Position numbers and translations under genes: made by a program. From Solibacillus silvestris_B (lineage in GTDB: Bacteria > Bacillota > Bacilli > Bacillales_A > Planococcaceae): a stretch of 39,962 bases of DNA. Numbering within the stretch: position 1 is the stretch's first letter; every line of letters starts with the position of its first letter. The notes below the pieces were generated by a model. The model saw only the letters and a list, made by a program, of their open reading frames with translations. It searched no databases and was not told the origin of the DNA. This document shows positions 32,115-39,962 of this stretch, one piece after another. The DNA lies in contig NZ_JBQCJW010000034.1 of the NCBI RefSeq assembly GCF_051967575.1, forward strand, positions 1-39,962, given 5' to 3'.

Positions 32115-32191
32115 TGATGAAAAATGTTAAGTAAGTGGAGATAAGCTAATTCGTTAAAAGAATCCTTTCTGGCAACGACATTTATATCGCT

Positions 32192-32221
32192 TACATAAAC
32201 GACATTTCCTCGTACATCCTA
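32192..32221 (+). promoter_or_regulatory. sigma-G-like promoter of the SASP-like gene
   Basis: TACATA, 17 bases, CATCCTA; each box is one mismatch from sigma-G consensus. The predicted RNA start falls close to the SD, giving a very short leader, which lowers confidence. Confidence 0.35.
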
Positions 32222-32241
32222 ATGGAAGAGGAGGTGGAAGA

Positions 32242-32481
32242 ATGAATGGTAAAAAATATACAGAAGCCGGAACAGATATTGATGAGGTGAAACGGCTGAA
32301 TGCAGCATCGGGTCTTTCCTATAATGATACGCTAGCCATACTCGCACAGGCAAATGAGGTGAAAACCGTCGATGAAATTCCGTTTAAGCCATTAAAGGAA
32401 AGTTTGGAAGTGGACAGTAGTGTGTATAAGCTAAATGAAGTTCCTGGAAGCATAAATTTGGACCGCAATGGACCACACTAG
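32242..32481 (+). CDS. SASP-like small protein, 79 aa
   Basis: Begins MNGKKYTEAGTDIDEVKRLN followed by AASGLSYND. The segment GTDIDEVKRLNA resembles the repeat of gamma-type small acid-soluble spore proteins (GTDVQEVKxQNAxS). The rest (ILAQANEVKTVDEIPFKPLK) does not match SASPs I know. Strong SD GAGGAGGTGG. A sigma-G-like promoter supports forespore expression. Hydrophilic and acidic overall. Function as DNA protector or amino-acid reserve is inference. Confidence 0.6.
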   Translation: MNGKKYTEAGTDIDEVKRLNAASGLSYNDTLAILAQANEVKTVDEIPFKPLKESLEVDSSVYKLNEVPGSINLDRNGPH

Positions 32482-32501
32482 GCTAAAATATGCTGAAAAA
32501 G

Positions 32502-32543
32502 GAAGCTGTCGAGAAAGTTTTTGCTTTCTTGACAGCTTCATCA
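32502..32543. terminator. terminator between SASP-like and DUF1540 genes
   Basis: GAAGCTGTC(G)AGAAAG (32502-32517) pairs with CTTTCT(T)GACAGCTTC (32524-32539). Strong stem, bidirectional position. Confidence 0.85.
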
Positions 32544-32554
32544 AAATTGGCCTT

Positions 32555-32788
32555 TTACGTGTGTTTCGATGCATCTTTTTTAGAGATGAATGTTTTGCAG
32601 CATGTATCTGTTGAATGAGCTGCCTTTTCTATTGGCCTCCGTAAATCAAAATCAGAAGCAAACTCTGTCCGTTCCTTTTTGTCGGCACCATAATCCATAT
32701 CAATTTCTATTTTTTCAGCACCACAAAAATCACCCTTTGCATGGAAAAAACAATTGGATACAGTACATTTCACCTCTAAAGTTGGCAT
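32555..32788 (-). CDS. DUF1540 cysteine-rich protein
   Basis: 77 aa. VKCTVSNCFFHAKGDFCGA is the DUF1540 signature (three Cys and one His in the first 25 residues), with a second cluster STDTCCKTF near the C-terminus. The family is small, Cys-rich, common in spore-formers and probably metal-binding; function is unknown. ATG 32788 follows GGAGGAAAGCT. Confidence 0.85.
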   Translation of the reverse strand: MPTLEVKCTVSNCFFHAKGDFCGAEKIEIDMDYGADKKERTEFASDFDLRRPIEKAAHSTDTCCKTFISKKDASKHT

Positions 32789-33126
32789 AGCTTTCCTCCT
32801 CAATGACTTTTTGTAATGAAGAATTCAAAAGGCTGGGCTAATTCACTCCTTTTTCTATTCTTCAATATTTAATTTGTCCATTTTCGCTTAATTTTATGTT
32901 CAAACAAAAACAGCTACTTTTTGCTATATTCAGCAAATATACTTTGGACTGCAAAAAGAGCGGTAAACATCCAATTTATTTAAAATAAATGCTTAGCCTT
33001 TCGCATCTTCTTTTAAATAGGGCAGCTTAAAAATATAAAGATAAATGATCAATAGAATATATTGCATTAATGGTTTAAATATTGCTAAAATTTAGAATAT
33101 TGGATATTTTAAAAGGGGGATGTTGA
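32789..33126. other. 338-base gap with acyl-CoA synthetase promoter
   Basis: No gene seen. TTGCAT (33062-33067), 18 bases, TAAAAT (33086-33091) is a plausible sigma-A promoter for the next gene. The rest is AT-rich without clear structure. Confidence 0.5.
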
Positions 33127-34620
33127 ATGACAATTTTAAAAGCGTTAGTTGAGCAAGCAGAGGCAGCACCACAGGCAGAGGCACTTCAATTCGGGAATGA
33201 AGTGTGGTCATACGCGGAACTATTAAACAAGGCGCAAAAAATTGCCTATTATCTTGTGGAAAAGGGCTATCAAAAAAATGATATAGTGGCAGAGTTTGCG
33301 TTGAATTCCAGCTTATTTATGGCTGTTTATTACGGTGTGCAAATGGCAGGGTTAACCGTGATGCCTGTTAATACAAAGCTGGCTCCTCCTGAAGTGGATT
33401 TTATTTTTAGGCATTCTGAGGCAAAGCTCTTAATCTATGATGAAAAGCTGCAAGCAACTGTCGATGCAACAACATATGAGTTTCAAGAAGTACTCTCGCT
33501 TGCGCAAATTCAGGAAATTCTGAATGACGAAAGCATAAGCATATCTTCAGAATTACCGCAATTGGAACTTGTGGATACAGCAGTTGTCATGTATACATCG
33601 GGAACTACAGGAAAACCAAAAGGCGTTATGCTCAGTCACCGCAACATTTTGGAAACGGCTCAAATTTGGTCAGACTCGATGAATATGACAAGCAATGATC
33701 GCATGTTTATTTGTACACCATTATTCCACTGTGCAGGAAGTCATGTCTTCGCAGTACCTACAATTTTAAAAGGCGGGACGGTTATTATCGAAGAAGCGTT
33801 CTCGCCAGATCAAACATTGAAAAATTTAGTGGAAACAAATGCTACCATTTTCTTTGGTGTGCCAGCGATGTATACGATTTTGTTAAGCAAACGAGAATTG
33901 CAAACTTATAATTTCAGTCAATTACGCCTATTCTGCTATGGCGCTGCACCAATGCCATACGAGCTCGTAAAGCGTTTAAAGGATACGTTCCCGAATGTAA
34001 AAGTCCAAAATTTATATGGCCAAACAGAAAATACGCCTGCTGCCAGCTCATTGTTGGATGAAGCCGCATTAATGAAAATCGGCTCGGTTGGAAAGCCGTT
34101 AGACCGCACAGAAATTCAATTGCGCGATCCAAATGGGGAAGTTGTGCCAGTAGGGGAGGTAGGAGAAATTTGTGTGAAAGGACCACAAGTTATGAAAGGC
34201 TATTTACGCGCACCGGAAGAAACAGCATATGCGATTCGGAATGGATGGCTGTATACCGGGGATTTAGGGCGCTTTGATGAGGAAGGGTATTTATATATAG
34301 TGGACCGTAAAAAGGATATGATCATTCGCGGAGGAGAAAATATTTATCCAATCGAAGTTGAAGAAGTGCTTTACCAAATGCCTCAAATTTTAGAGGCTGC
34401 TGTCGTTGGTGTGCCGCATGAAGTATATGGGGAAGTACCAAAGGCATTTGTTGTCCTGAAAGAAGGCGAGCATTTAATGGAGCATGAAGTGCTAAGCTAT
34501 TGCAGTACACAGCTTGCAAAATATAAAGTGCCGTATGAGGTCGACTTTTTGGGGCAATTGCCGCGAAATGCATCGGGTAAAGTATTGAAGCATACATTAA
34601 GGCCAAAGCAAACAACATAA
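33127..34620 (+). CDS. acyl-CoA synthetase (class I adenylate-forming)
   Basis: 497 aa. AMP-binding motif MYTSGTTGKPKGVMLSH (about 154-170), YGQTENTP (about 297-304), YTGDLGRFDEEGYLYIVDRK (about 377-396) with RKKDMIIRGGENIYP, and catalytic Lys in NASGKVLKH. It activates a carboxylic acid with ATP and joins it to CoA. Length and motifs fit medium/long-chain fatty acid CoA ligases (YngI-like), but acid specificity cannot be read. SD AGGGGGATGTTGA. Single gene with terminator. Confidence 0.92.
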   Translation: MTILKALVEQAEAAPQAEALQFGNEVWSYAELLNKAQKIAYYLVEKGYQKNDIVAEFALNSSLFMAVYYGVQMAGLTVMPVNTKLAPPEVDFIFRHSEAKLLIYDEKLQATVDATTYEFQEVLSLAQIQEILNDESISISSELPQLELVDTAVVMYTSGTTGKPKGVMLSHRNILETAQIWSDSMNMTSNDRMFICTPLFHCAGSHVFAVPTILKGGTVIIEEAFSPDQTLKNLVETNATIFFGVPAMYTILLSKRELQTYNFSQLRLFCYGAAPMPYELVKRLKDTFPNVKVQNLYGQTENTPAASSLLDEAALMKIGSVGKPLDRTEIQLRDPNGEVVPVGEVGEICVKGPQVMKGYLRAPEETAYAIRNGWLYTGDLGRFDEEGYLYIVDRKKDMIIRGGENIYPIEVEEVLYQMPQILEAAVVGVPHEVYGEVPKAFVVLKEGEHLMEHEVLSYCSTQLAKYKVPYEVDFLGQLPRNASGKVLKHTLRPKQTT

Positions 34621-34646
34621 AAAACACTGCGGTAAAATGAAAGATT

Positions 34647-34685
34647 AGGTGATTGGGATGTGAAAAACGACTCAATCTCCTTTTT
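34647..34685 (+). terminator. terminator after acyl-CoA synthetase
   Basis: AGG-GATTGGG pairs with CTCAATC-CC (one G-U) and TTTTTG follows. Confidence 0.75.
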
Positions 34686-34716
34686 GTTGTTTTGGAATTC
34701 ATATTTTGTTCGGCTC

Positions 34717-34731
34717 TTTGAATAATTATTT
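34717..34731. promoter_or_regulatory. PerR-box-like palindrome before catalase
   Basis: TTTGAATAATTATTT matches 10 of 14 fixed positions of the PerR box (TTATAATnATTATAA), 39 bases before the catalase start. Peroxide control is plausible but the match is imperfect. Confidence 0.3.
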
Positions 34732-34769
34732 CAATATTTGCCAATCCTTAGCAAAGAAGGAGTGAGCAA

Positions 34770-36326
34770 ATGGAAAAGAAACAAAATGAAGAGCATATTT
34801 TAACGAATCGACAAGGACATCCGGTAACGAACAATCAGCAAATTCGTACAGTGGGTGACCGAGGTCCGGCAACATTGGAAAACTACGATTTTATTGAAAA
34901 GATTAGCCATTTTGATAGGGAACGCATTCCAGAGCGTGTTGTTCATGCACGAGGCGCGGGAGCACATGGCTATTTTGAATCATATGGAACGGTTGGGGAT
35001 GAACCGATTGCCAAATATACACGTGCAAAGCTATTTCAGGAAAAAGGTAAGCAAACTCCTGTATTTGTACGTTTTTCTTCCGTTATTCATGGTGGCCATT
35101 CCCCGGAAACATTGCGTGATCCCCGGGGCTTTGCTGTAAAGTTTTATACGGAAGATGGCAACTGGGATTTAGTCGGCAATAATTTAAAAATTTTCTTCAT
35201 TCGTGATGCGATCAAATTTCCGGATATGATTCACGCATTCAAACCGGATCCTGTGACGAATCGTCAGGATTCAGAACGATTTTTTGATTTTTGTGCAGCT
35301 TCGCCTGAAAGCTTTCATATGGTTACGCTCATCTACTCACCGTGGGGCATCCCGGCAAATTACCGCATGATGCAAGGTTCTGGAGTCAATACGTATCGCT
35401 GGGTCAACAAAGAAGGAAAAGCGGTGCTCATCAAATACCATTGGGAGCCAAAACAAGGAATTCGCAATTTGACCCAAGCGCAAGCCCAGGAAATTCAAGG
35501 GAAAAACTTTAATCATGCCACACAGGATTTGTTTGATGCGATTGAGGAAGGGGACTATCCGGAGTGGGAGCTATTCGTGCAAATGATGGAAGATGGCGAG
35601 CATCCGGAATTGGATTTTGACCCGCTTGACGATACGAAGCTTTGGCCTGAAGAACAGTTCCCTTGGCTGGCAGTCGGTAAAATGGTGCTCAATAAAAACC
35701 CGGAAGATTATTTTGCTGAAGTGGAGCAAGTGGCATTTGGCACAGGCGTGTTAGTGGATGGACTTGATTTTTCCGATGATAAAATGCTGCAGGGCCGGAC
35801 ATTCAGTTATTCGGATACACAGCGCTACCGTGTCGGGGCAAACTATTTACAATTGCCGATCAATGCCCCGAAAAAGCATGTTGCGACAAATCAGCGCGGG
35901 GGACAAATGCAATATAAAGTCGATGCACACGAAAATCCGCATATTAACTACGAGCCTTCGCTATTAGGTGGATTAAAAGAAGCGCCACAGCATGGAAAAG
36001 AGCATACACCTTATGTGGAAGGACATATTGTACGAGCATCAATTGAACGTACAAATGATACAAAGCAAGCCGGTGAGACTTACCGGAAATTCGAGAAATG
36101 GGAACAGGATGACCTCATTCTGAATTTAACGACCGATTTGGCAAAGTGTGCACCTGTCATTCAGGAAACGATGATTCGCTATGCGGAAGAGGCTGATGAA
36201 GAATATGGCCGTCGTCTGCGCGAGAATTTAAAAAATACGAATGAGTCCGGGCCGCTTGGCAATCCCGACAATGATAAAGCGGTACAGCAAGCAATTGATG
36301 AAAGCGGAAAAACAGATCGCCTATAA
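34770..36326 (+). CDS. catalase, KatX-like
   Basis: 518 aa heme catalase. Catalytic His59 in ERVVHARGAGAHGYF, VGNN near 135-138, and heme-ligand Tyr347 in RTFSYSDTQRYRVG. The segment SSVIHGGHSPETLRDPRG, and EIQGKNFNHA, are closer to the B. subtilis spore catalase KatX than to vegetative KatA (which has a VAGE insertion motif). The enzyme converts hydrogen peroxide to water and oxygen; a spore-germination role is inference. SD AAGGAG. A PerR-like box is upstream. No catalytic residue is missing. Confidence 0.95.
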   Translation: MEKKQNEEHILTNRQGHPVTNNQQIRTVGDRGPATLENYDFIEKISHFDRERIPERVVHARGAGAHGYFESYGTVGDEPIAKYTRAKLFQEKGKQTPVFVRFSSVIHGGHSPETLRDPRGFAVKFYTEDGNWDLVGNNLKIFFIRDAIKFPDMIHAFKPDPVTNRQDSERFFDFCAASPESFHMVTLIYSPWGIPANYRMMQGSGVNTYRWVNKEGKAVLIKYHWEPKQGIRNLTQAQAQEIQGKNFNHATQDLFDAIEEGDYPEWELFVQMMEDGEHPELDFDPLDDTKLWPEEQFPWLAVGKMVLNKNPEDYFAEVEQVAFGTGVLVDGLDFSDDKMLQGRTFSYSDTQRYRVGANYLQLPINAPKKHVATNQRGGQMQYKVDAHENPHINYEPSLLGGLKEAPQHGKEHTPYVEGHIVRASIERTNDTKQAGETYRKFEKWEQDDLILNLTTDLAKCAPVIQETMIRYAEEADEEYGRRLRENLKNTNESGPLGNPDNDKAVQQAIDESGKTDRL

Positions 36327-36354
36327 GACGATGCTCTCTATTTAAGCAGTCCGA

Positions 36355-36385
36355 TTAACAACCTTGCCTCAACGTCTGTTATAAT
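36355..36385 (+). promoter_or_regulatory. extended -10 promoter of the DUF1456 gene
   Basis: TTAACA (36355-36360), 19 bases, TATAAT (36380-36385) with TG one base upstream (TGTTATAAT). Confidence 0.5.
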
Positions 36386-36415
36386 AGGCTTTAGCAAAAC
36401 ATGATGGAGGCAATT

Positions 36416-36913
36416 ATGGATAATAACGATATTTTAATCCGTGTGCGTTATGCATTGGATTTGAAAAATAGAGAAATGATTGAAATTTTTAAATTAGGCG
36501 GCGTGACGGTTTCGCATGAGGATATGCCAAAAATTTTAACGAAATCTTTGGAAAAGGATGCAGAAGTACCGGCAGATTATGACCAATTGAAAGTGAATCA
36601 TAAAAATTTGGAGGCATTTTTCAATGGCTTAATTACGTATAAACGCGGTCCGATGCCGAAAAAAGAAGGGCAAGCCGCGCCGGTACAAGAAAAGCCTGAC
36701 CATGTGAACAACATGATATTGAAAAAACTGAAAGTGGCGTGTCAGCTAACAACCGAAGACATGCTTGATGTGCTGGATGAAGGCGGCATTGCCGTATCAA
36801 AAGGCGAACTCGGTGCGATTATGCGCAAACCGGGCCATCGAAACTATAAAGAGTGCGGCGACAACTTTGCCCGCAAATTTTTAAAAGGCTTATCTGTCCG
36901 ATATCGAGGATAA
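36416..36913 (+). CDS. DUF1456 (YehS-like) protein
   Basis: 165 aa made of two DUF1456 repeats: NDILIRVRYALDLKNREMIE (residues 3-22) with GGVTVSHEDM, and NNMILKKLKVACQLTTEDM (about 96-114) with GGIAVSKGELGAIMRKPGH. The repeats end in a small helical module. The family is widespread (E. coli YehS) and of unknown function. ATG 36416 follows GGAGGCAATT; upstream in-frame ATGs lack an SD. Single gene with own promoter and terminator. Confidence 0.88.
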   Translation: MDNNDILIRVRYALDLKNREMIEIFKLGGVTVSHEDMPKILTKSLEKDAEVPADYDQLKVNHKNLEAFFNGLITYKRGPMPKKEGQAAPVQEKPDHVNNMILKKLKVACQLTTEDMLDVLDEGGIAVSKGELGAIMRKPGHRNYKECGDNFARKFLKGLSVRYRG

Positions 36914-36917
36914 AATG

Positions 36918-36957
36918 AAAACTGCCTAGAAGGAAAAATCCTATCTGGGCAGTTTTT
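36918..36957 (+). terminator. terminator after DUF1456 gene
   Basis: AAAACTGCC-AGA-GGA pairs with TCC-TCT-GGCAGTTTT, then TTCATTTG. Confidence 0.85.
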
Positions 36958-37065
36958 CATTTGCTCGAACGACTATCTATTTATAGAAGGAATTTGGTAC
37001 AATTAAAACTATTGTTCAAATATTGAAGCGTAATAAAAAAAGTGAAAAGGAACGGTGAACGAACG

Positions 37066-37965
37066 TTGAAAACTTTTAAGAAAGTGTATATCGAAATTAC
37101 GAGTGTCTGTAATTTAGCATGCAGCTTTTGTCCACCTACAGAGCGAGCAAAAGGGCTAATAAAGGTAGAGCAATTTGCCCATATTTTAGATGAAATAAGC
37201 GGCTATACGAAATATATTTATTTACATGTTAAAGGAGAGCCTCTGCTGCATCCGCGGATTGGCCAACTACTGGACATTGCCCATGAAAAAGGCTTTAAAG
37301 TCAATATTACGACGAACGGGACTTTAATTAAAAAAAATCGAGACAAGCTATTGGGCAAACCTGCGCTCAGACAAATCAATTTTTCGCTCCACAGCTTTGA
37401 TGGGCATGAAGGGTCTGAAAACCGGGAGAAATATTTGGGCGATATTTTGGAATTTGTACGGGATGTGCGTGAACATAATGTCATCATTTCTTACCGCCTA
37501 TGGAATCTGCAGCGCAATAATATTTCGGAGTTGGCGAATCGCAGAAACCGCGAGACGCTCGAAATATTGGAAAAAGAATATGAACTGGATTATGAGATTC
37601 AGGAACGAGTGGAAATGGGCTCGGGTATAAAAATCGCCAAAAATATTTACTTAAACCAAGATCACGAATTCCGCTGGCCAAGCTTACTGGAAAAAGCGGA
37701 TGAAGGGAAAGGGTTTTGCCATGCCCTGCGCACACATGCAGCGATTTTAGTGGATGGCTCAGTCGTACCTTGCTGCTTAGATGGTGAGGGTGTCATCAAT
37801 TTAGGCAATGTGCATGACAAGCAATTTGGCGACATTATAAGCAATGAACGCGCACAAAATTTAGTCGATGGTTTCTCAAGACGAGAAGCGATTGAAGAGC
37901 TATGCAAAAAATGCGGTTTCCGACAAAAATTCGGTATGGATTCAGAATTGCCGGAAGTAGAATAG
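37066..37965 (+). CDS. radical SAM/SPASM-domain protein
   Basis: 299 aa. CxxxCxxC at Cys15, Cys19 and Cys22 (TSVCNLACSFCPPTER) binds the 4Fe-4S cluster for S-adenosylmethionine cleavage; GEPLLHP and TTNGT follow as usual. The C-terminus (FCHALRTHAAILVDGSVVPC then C, and CKKCGF) is a SPASM-type auxiliary cluster site. Such proteins modify peptides or tRNA/sugars; no precursor peptide is obvious nearby. Start TTG 37066 chosen with GGTGA 7 bases upstream; GTG 37042 has no SD. Substrate unknown. Confidence 0.88.
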   Translation: MKTFKKVYIEITSVCNLACSFCPPTERAKGLIKVEQFAHILDEISGYTKYIYLHVKGEPLLHPRIGQLLDIAHEKGFKVNITTNGTLIKKNRDKLLGKPALRQINFSLHSFDGHEGSENREKYLGDILEFVRDVREHNVIISYRLWNLQRNNISELANRRNRETLEILEKEYELDYEIQERVEMGSGIKIAKNIYLNQDHEFRWPSLLEKADEGKGFCHALRTHAAILVDGSVVPCCLDGEGVINLGNVHDKQFGDIISNERAQNLVDGFSRREAIEELCKKCGFRQKFGMDSELPEVE

Positions 37966-38076
37966 TAGAAAAAAGTTCATTAAATCCTTTTTGTGGAAAT
38001 GGTAATATAGTATTATTAAATTATTATTTCAAATATTCACAAAAAATTCTGCGTGTCGTAGCGAGGGGATACTTCT

Positions 38077-39825
38077 ATGTTCGGTAAAAGTAAAATTGAC
38101 AATTACGAATATTTCGGTCAGCAATCAGATTCAGATATAGAGACTAATGAAAGATTTAAAGAGAAGCTGGACTTTTTAGCATTAAACCATGTACGTCGCA
38201 ATTCGGTATCATTATTAAATAAAATTTACAATGAAAACCGCAATGAAATTTTGGATAATTTTTATGCACGCCTGCTTGATATCCCGGAGTTTAAAAAAAT
38301 TATATTGGAGCATTCCAGTGTAGAACGATTGAAAGTCACATTTGATCACCACTTCTCTAGCCTTTTTCAGGATGAACTGAATCTCGAATATGTATTCAAG
38401 CGACGAAAAATCGCCTATACTCACGCAAGAATCGGCGTCCTTCCAAACTGGATGATTTCCGCCTATACATTGATAAACCAATTGATCATCCCGCTAATCG
38501 CAAAGCAGTGCGGACGTGATTATAAAAAACTGCTCGATACATTGTTGGCATATGATAGCCTAGTAACATTGGATATTCAAATCATTGTTGAAACGTATAT
38601 TGAAATTCAGGGTGGCTCTGTCGTAAATGGATTAGGCGAAATTATTACTTATAATACACAACTAGACCAAATTAAAGAGCTTATTCAATTCCAGGATGTT
38701 CAGCATAACGACGTAAAACTGGCAAATGACTTAATGTTAGAGCTAGATGCGAGCATTGAAGAAATCGCAGCATCCGTTGGCGATATCTCCATACATACAC
38801 AAGCATCATTAACCGAATTAAACGGGGATCTGGCCGCATTGCAGCAAGTGTCCACCATTTTGCAAAATACCGACGAAGGGCAGCAGGCGGTCCGTCAAAA
38901 TGTAGCGAACTTAGTGGAACGTGTACATAGTGTATCGAATGTAATGGCGCTTATTCAGGGAATTGCTGACCAAACGAATCTATTGGCACTGAATGCCTCA
39001 ATCGAAGCTGCCCGTGCAGGTGAAGCAGGAAAGGGCTTTGCTGTTGTAGCGGAAGAAGTGCGTAAATTGGCAGATGACACAAAACGCTCTGTACAATCGA
39101 TTGACACAGACATTAAAGCGTTATTGCATATTACAGAAAACATAGATGAATTAACAAAGCGTTCGACAGATGAACTACATGTAGGCGTATCAGACGTCAT
39201 CCAAATTACGAAAACATTATCGGAACTAAATACTACGCTGCAAACACAAGGGGCCCGTTTTGAGGAAATTGCTTCCACAACGCGCCACCAAGCACAGTCC
39301 GCCTCAGAAATCGCGGATCGCAACAGAAGCATGACGGAAAGCACCGTACAAAGCAAAAAGATTGCTTTCGATACGGGTGCCGCTATTTATACATTGAGTA
39401 AAATGATCGACGAGTACCGGTCAGAAACAATTTCTAAAAACTTTATTATTTCACAAGAAGATATTATTGAAATAGCAATAACGGATCATTTATTATGGCG
39501 CTGGAAAATCTATAATTTATTATTGGGCTTTGAAGAGATGGGAAGCCTGAATTTAAACGCTCCTCTCGATTCTAATTTAGGTCAGTGGTATTATGGAAAA
39601 GGCAAGGAATTATTGAGCGGCGAAAAAGTCTATATCGAACTAGAAGCGCCATTCCTAAAAGTGTATGAGATTGCGAAAGAAGCGGTAAATGCACATACAG
39701 CCGGCGAAAAGCATTTAGCGGAAAGGCATTTGGAGGAATTAACGAAAACTTCCAATAGTGTCATTGAAAAATTAAAGAGACTACAACAGATTTTAATTGA
39801 AACAAAAGCACAATATTTAAAGTGA
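38077..39825 (+). CDS. globin-coupled chemoreceptor with degenerate CZB domain
   Basis: 582 aa, soluble. Residues ~25-180 are a HemAT-type sensor globin with proximal heme ligand His116 (KIAYTHARIGVLPNWMISAY). Residues ~220-445 are a methyl-accepting signalling coil with the hairpin tip IADQTNLLALNASIEAARAG (296-315). Residues ~465-565 align with the chemoreceptor zinc-binding (CZB) pattern HxxW...CxLGxW...HxxxH, but only His471 is kept: Cys is Ser499, and HxxxH is Phe526...Tyr530. HemAT senses oxygen and controls CheA. The CZB addition to a globin receptor, and its lost ligands, are unusual. SD GAGGGG 8 bases upstream. Confidence 0.93.
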   Translation: MFGKSKIDNYEYFGQQSDSDIETNERFKEKLDFLALNHVRRNSVSLLNKIYNENRNEILDNFYARLLDIPEFKKIILEHSSVERLKVTFDHHFSSLFQDELNLEYVFKRRKIAYTHARIGVLPNWMISAYTLINQLIIPLIAKQCGRDYKKLLDTLLAYDSLVTLDIQIIVETYIEIQGGSVVNGLGEIITYNTQLDQIKELIQFQDVQHNDVKLANDLMLELDASIEEIAASVGDISIHTQASLTELNGDLAALQQVSTILQNTDEGQQAVRQNVANLVERVHSVSNVMALIQGIADQTNLLALNASIEAARAGEAGKGFAVVAEEVRKLADDTKRSVQSIDTDIKALLHITENIDELTKRSTDELHVGVSDVIQITKTLSELNTTLQTQGARFEEIASTTRHQAQSASEIADRNRSMTESTVQSKKIAFDTGAAIYTLSKMIDEYRSETISKNFIISQEDIIEIAITDHLLWRWKIYNLLLGFEEMGSLNLNAPLDSNLGQWYYGKGKELLSGEKVYIELEAPFLKVYEIAKEAVNAHTAGEKHLAERHLEELTKTSNSVIEKLKRLQQILIETKAQYLK

Positions 39826-39843
39826 ATATTATATGAAAATAAG

Positions 39844-39885
39844 AAAGGCTCGTTCAAAAGGTTAACATTTGAACGAGCCTTTTTA
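39844..39885. terminator. terminator after chemoreceptor gene
   Basis: AAAGGCTCGTTCAAA (39844-39858) pairs perfectly with TTTGAACGAGCCTTT (39868-39882), then TT. Confidence 0.92.
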
Positions 39886-39896
39886 TTGAAAACGAA

Positions 39897-39919
39897 AACC
39901 CCCTGCTATGCGGGGGGTT
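39897..39919 (-). terminator. terminator for a minus-strand gene beyond the window
   Basis: AACCCCC (39897-39903) pairs with GGGGGTT (39913-39919); the T-run is on the minus strand, so it likely ends a gene entering from the right edge. Confidence 0.6.
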
Positions 39920-39962
39920 CTAAAAAGCTTTTAGCTATGGACAAAAAAAATACTCCAGTCGT

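Overview
The window looks like chromosome from a low-GC, endospore-forming member of the Bacillales, most likely a Solibacillus/Lysinibacillus-type Planococcaceae. The evidence is AT-rich DNA, strong Bacillus-style GGAGG ribosome binding sites, dense hairpin-plus-T terminators, and many spore genes: spore photoproduct lyase (splB), a CotA-type laccase, a cupin with a coat-like Tyr/Gln tail behind a sigma-K-type promoter, a DUF3298 gene behind a sigma-E-type promoter, a SASP-like protein, and a KatX-like catalase. I see no rRNA, tRNA, CRISPR array, prophage or intact insertion sequence. The genus is an inference.

Layout. 1-850: two small ORFs, then degraded coding-like DNA ending in a hairpin. 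0.85-2.6 kb: a YqcI/YcgG family gene divergent from a DDAH/arginine-deiminase-fold amidinohydrolase, possibly a guanidino-metabolism pair. 2.8-5.5 kb: DegV, a GNAT acetyltransferase, and TmrB (tunicamycin resistance). 5.6-6.1 kb: two divergent micro-genes of 25 and 47 codons. 6.2-7.9 kb: a DUF2829 protein (the family of the anti-Thoeris protein Tad2), a short-chain dehydrogenase, and the queuosine-precursor transporter QueT behind a structured leader that can pair with its own Shine-Dalgarno. 8.1-9.7 kb: a YiaA-like membrane protein and splB with a Cys-containing upstream mini-ORF. 10.0-12.9 kb: a coupled minus-strand operon GT2 -> GT4 -> polysaccharide pyruvyl transferase, divergent from two small DUF2642-like genes (13.1-13.5 kb). 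13.7-17 kb: a 46-aa ORF, an HpaB-type flavin monooxygenase, and an uncharacterised Tudor/SH3-like N-terminus protein. 17.2-19.2 kb: L-aspartate dehydrogenase and tRNA-dihydrouridine synthase.

19.2-20.0 kb is a large non-coding gap with four spaced degenerate palindromes. It precedes a PadR/HAAS regulator pair (20.0-21.4 kb) with a clear operator. 21.5-22.9 kb: a patatin phospholipase coupled to a 29-aa ORF, and a zinc-ribbon protein. 23.1-26.2 kb: an ion-transporter-like permease, a small ORF broken by one in-frame TGA, and the laccase. 26.7-29.1 kb: an ABC exporter pair. 29.2-32.5 kb: cupin, DUF3298 protein, an MFS transporter with a probable CTG start, and a SASP-like protein. 32.6-36.9 kb: DUF1540, an acyl-CoA synthetase, catalase, and DUF1456. 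37.0-39.8 kb: a radical SAM/SPASM protein and a globin-coupled chemoreceptor whose C-terminal CZB domain has lost three of four zinc ligands.

How it fits together. Most transcription units hold one or two genes, each closed by its own hairpin. The unifying theme is spore formation, spore surface and spore protection (SplB, laccase, cupin, catalase, glycan operon, predicted sigma-E, sigma-G and sigma-K promoters). No single large novel operon is evident. The most interesting items are small ones: the ligand-less CZB receptor, the YcgG/DDAH pair, the QueT leader, the Tad2-like gene, coupled micro-ORFs, and spaced repeats.
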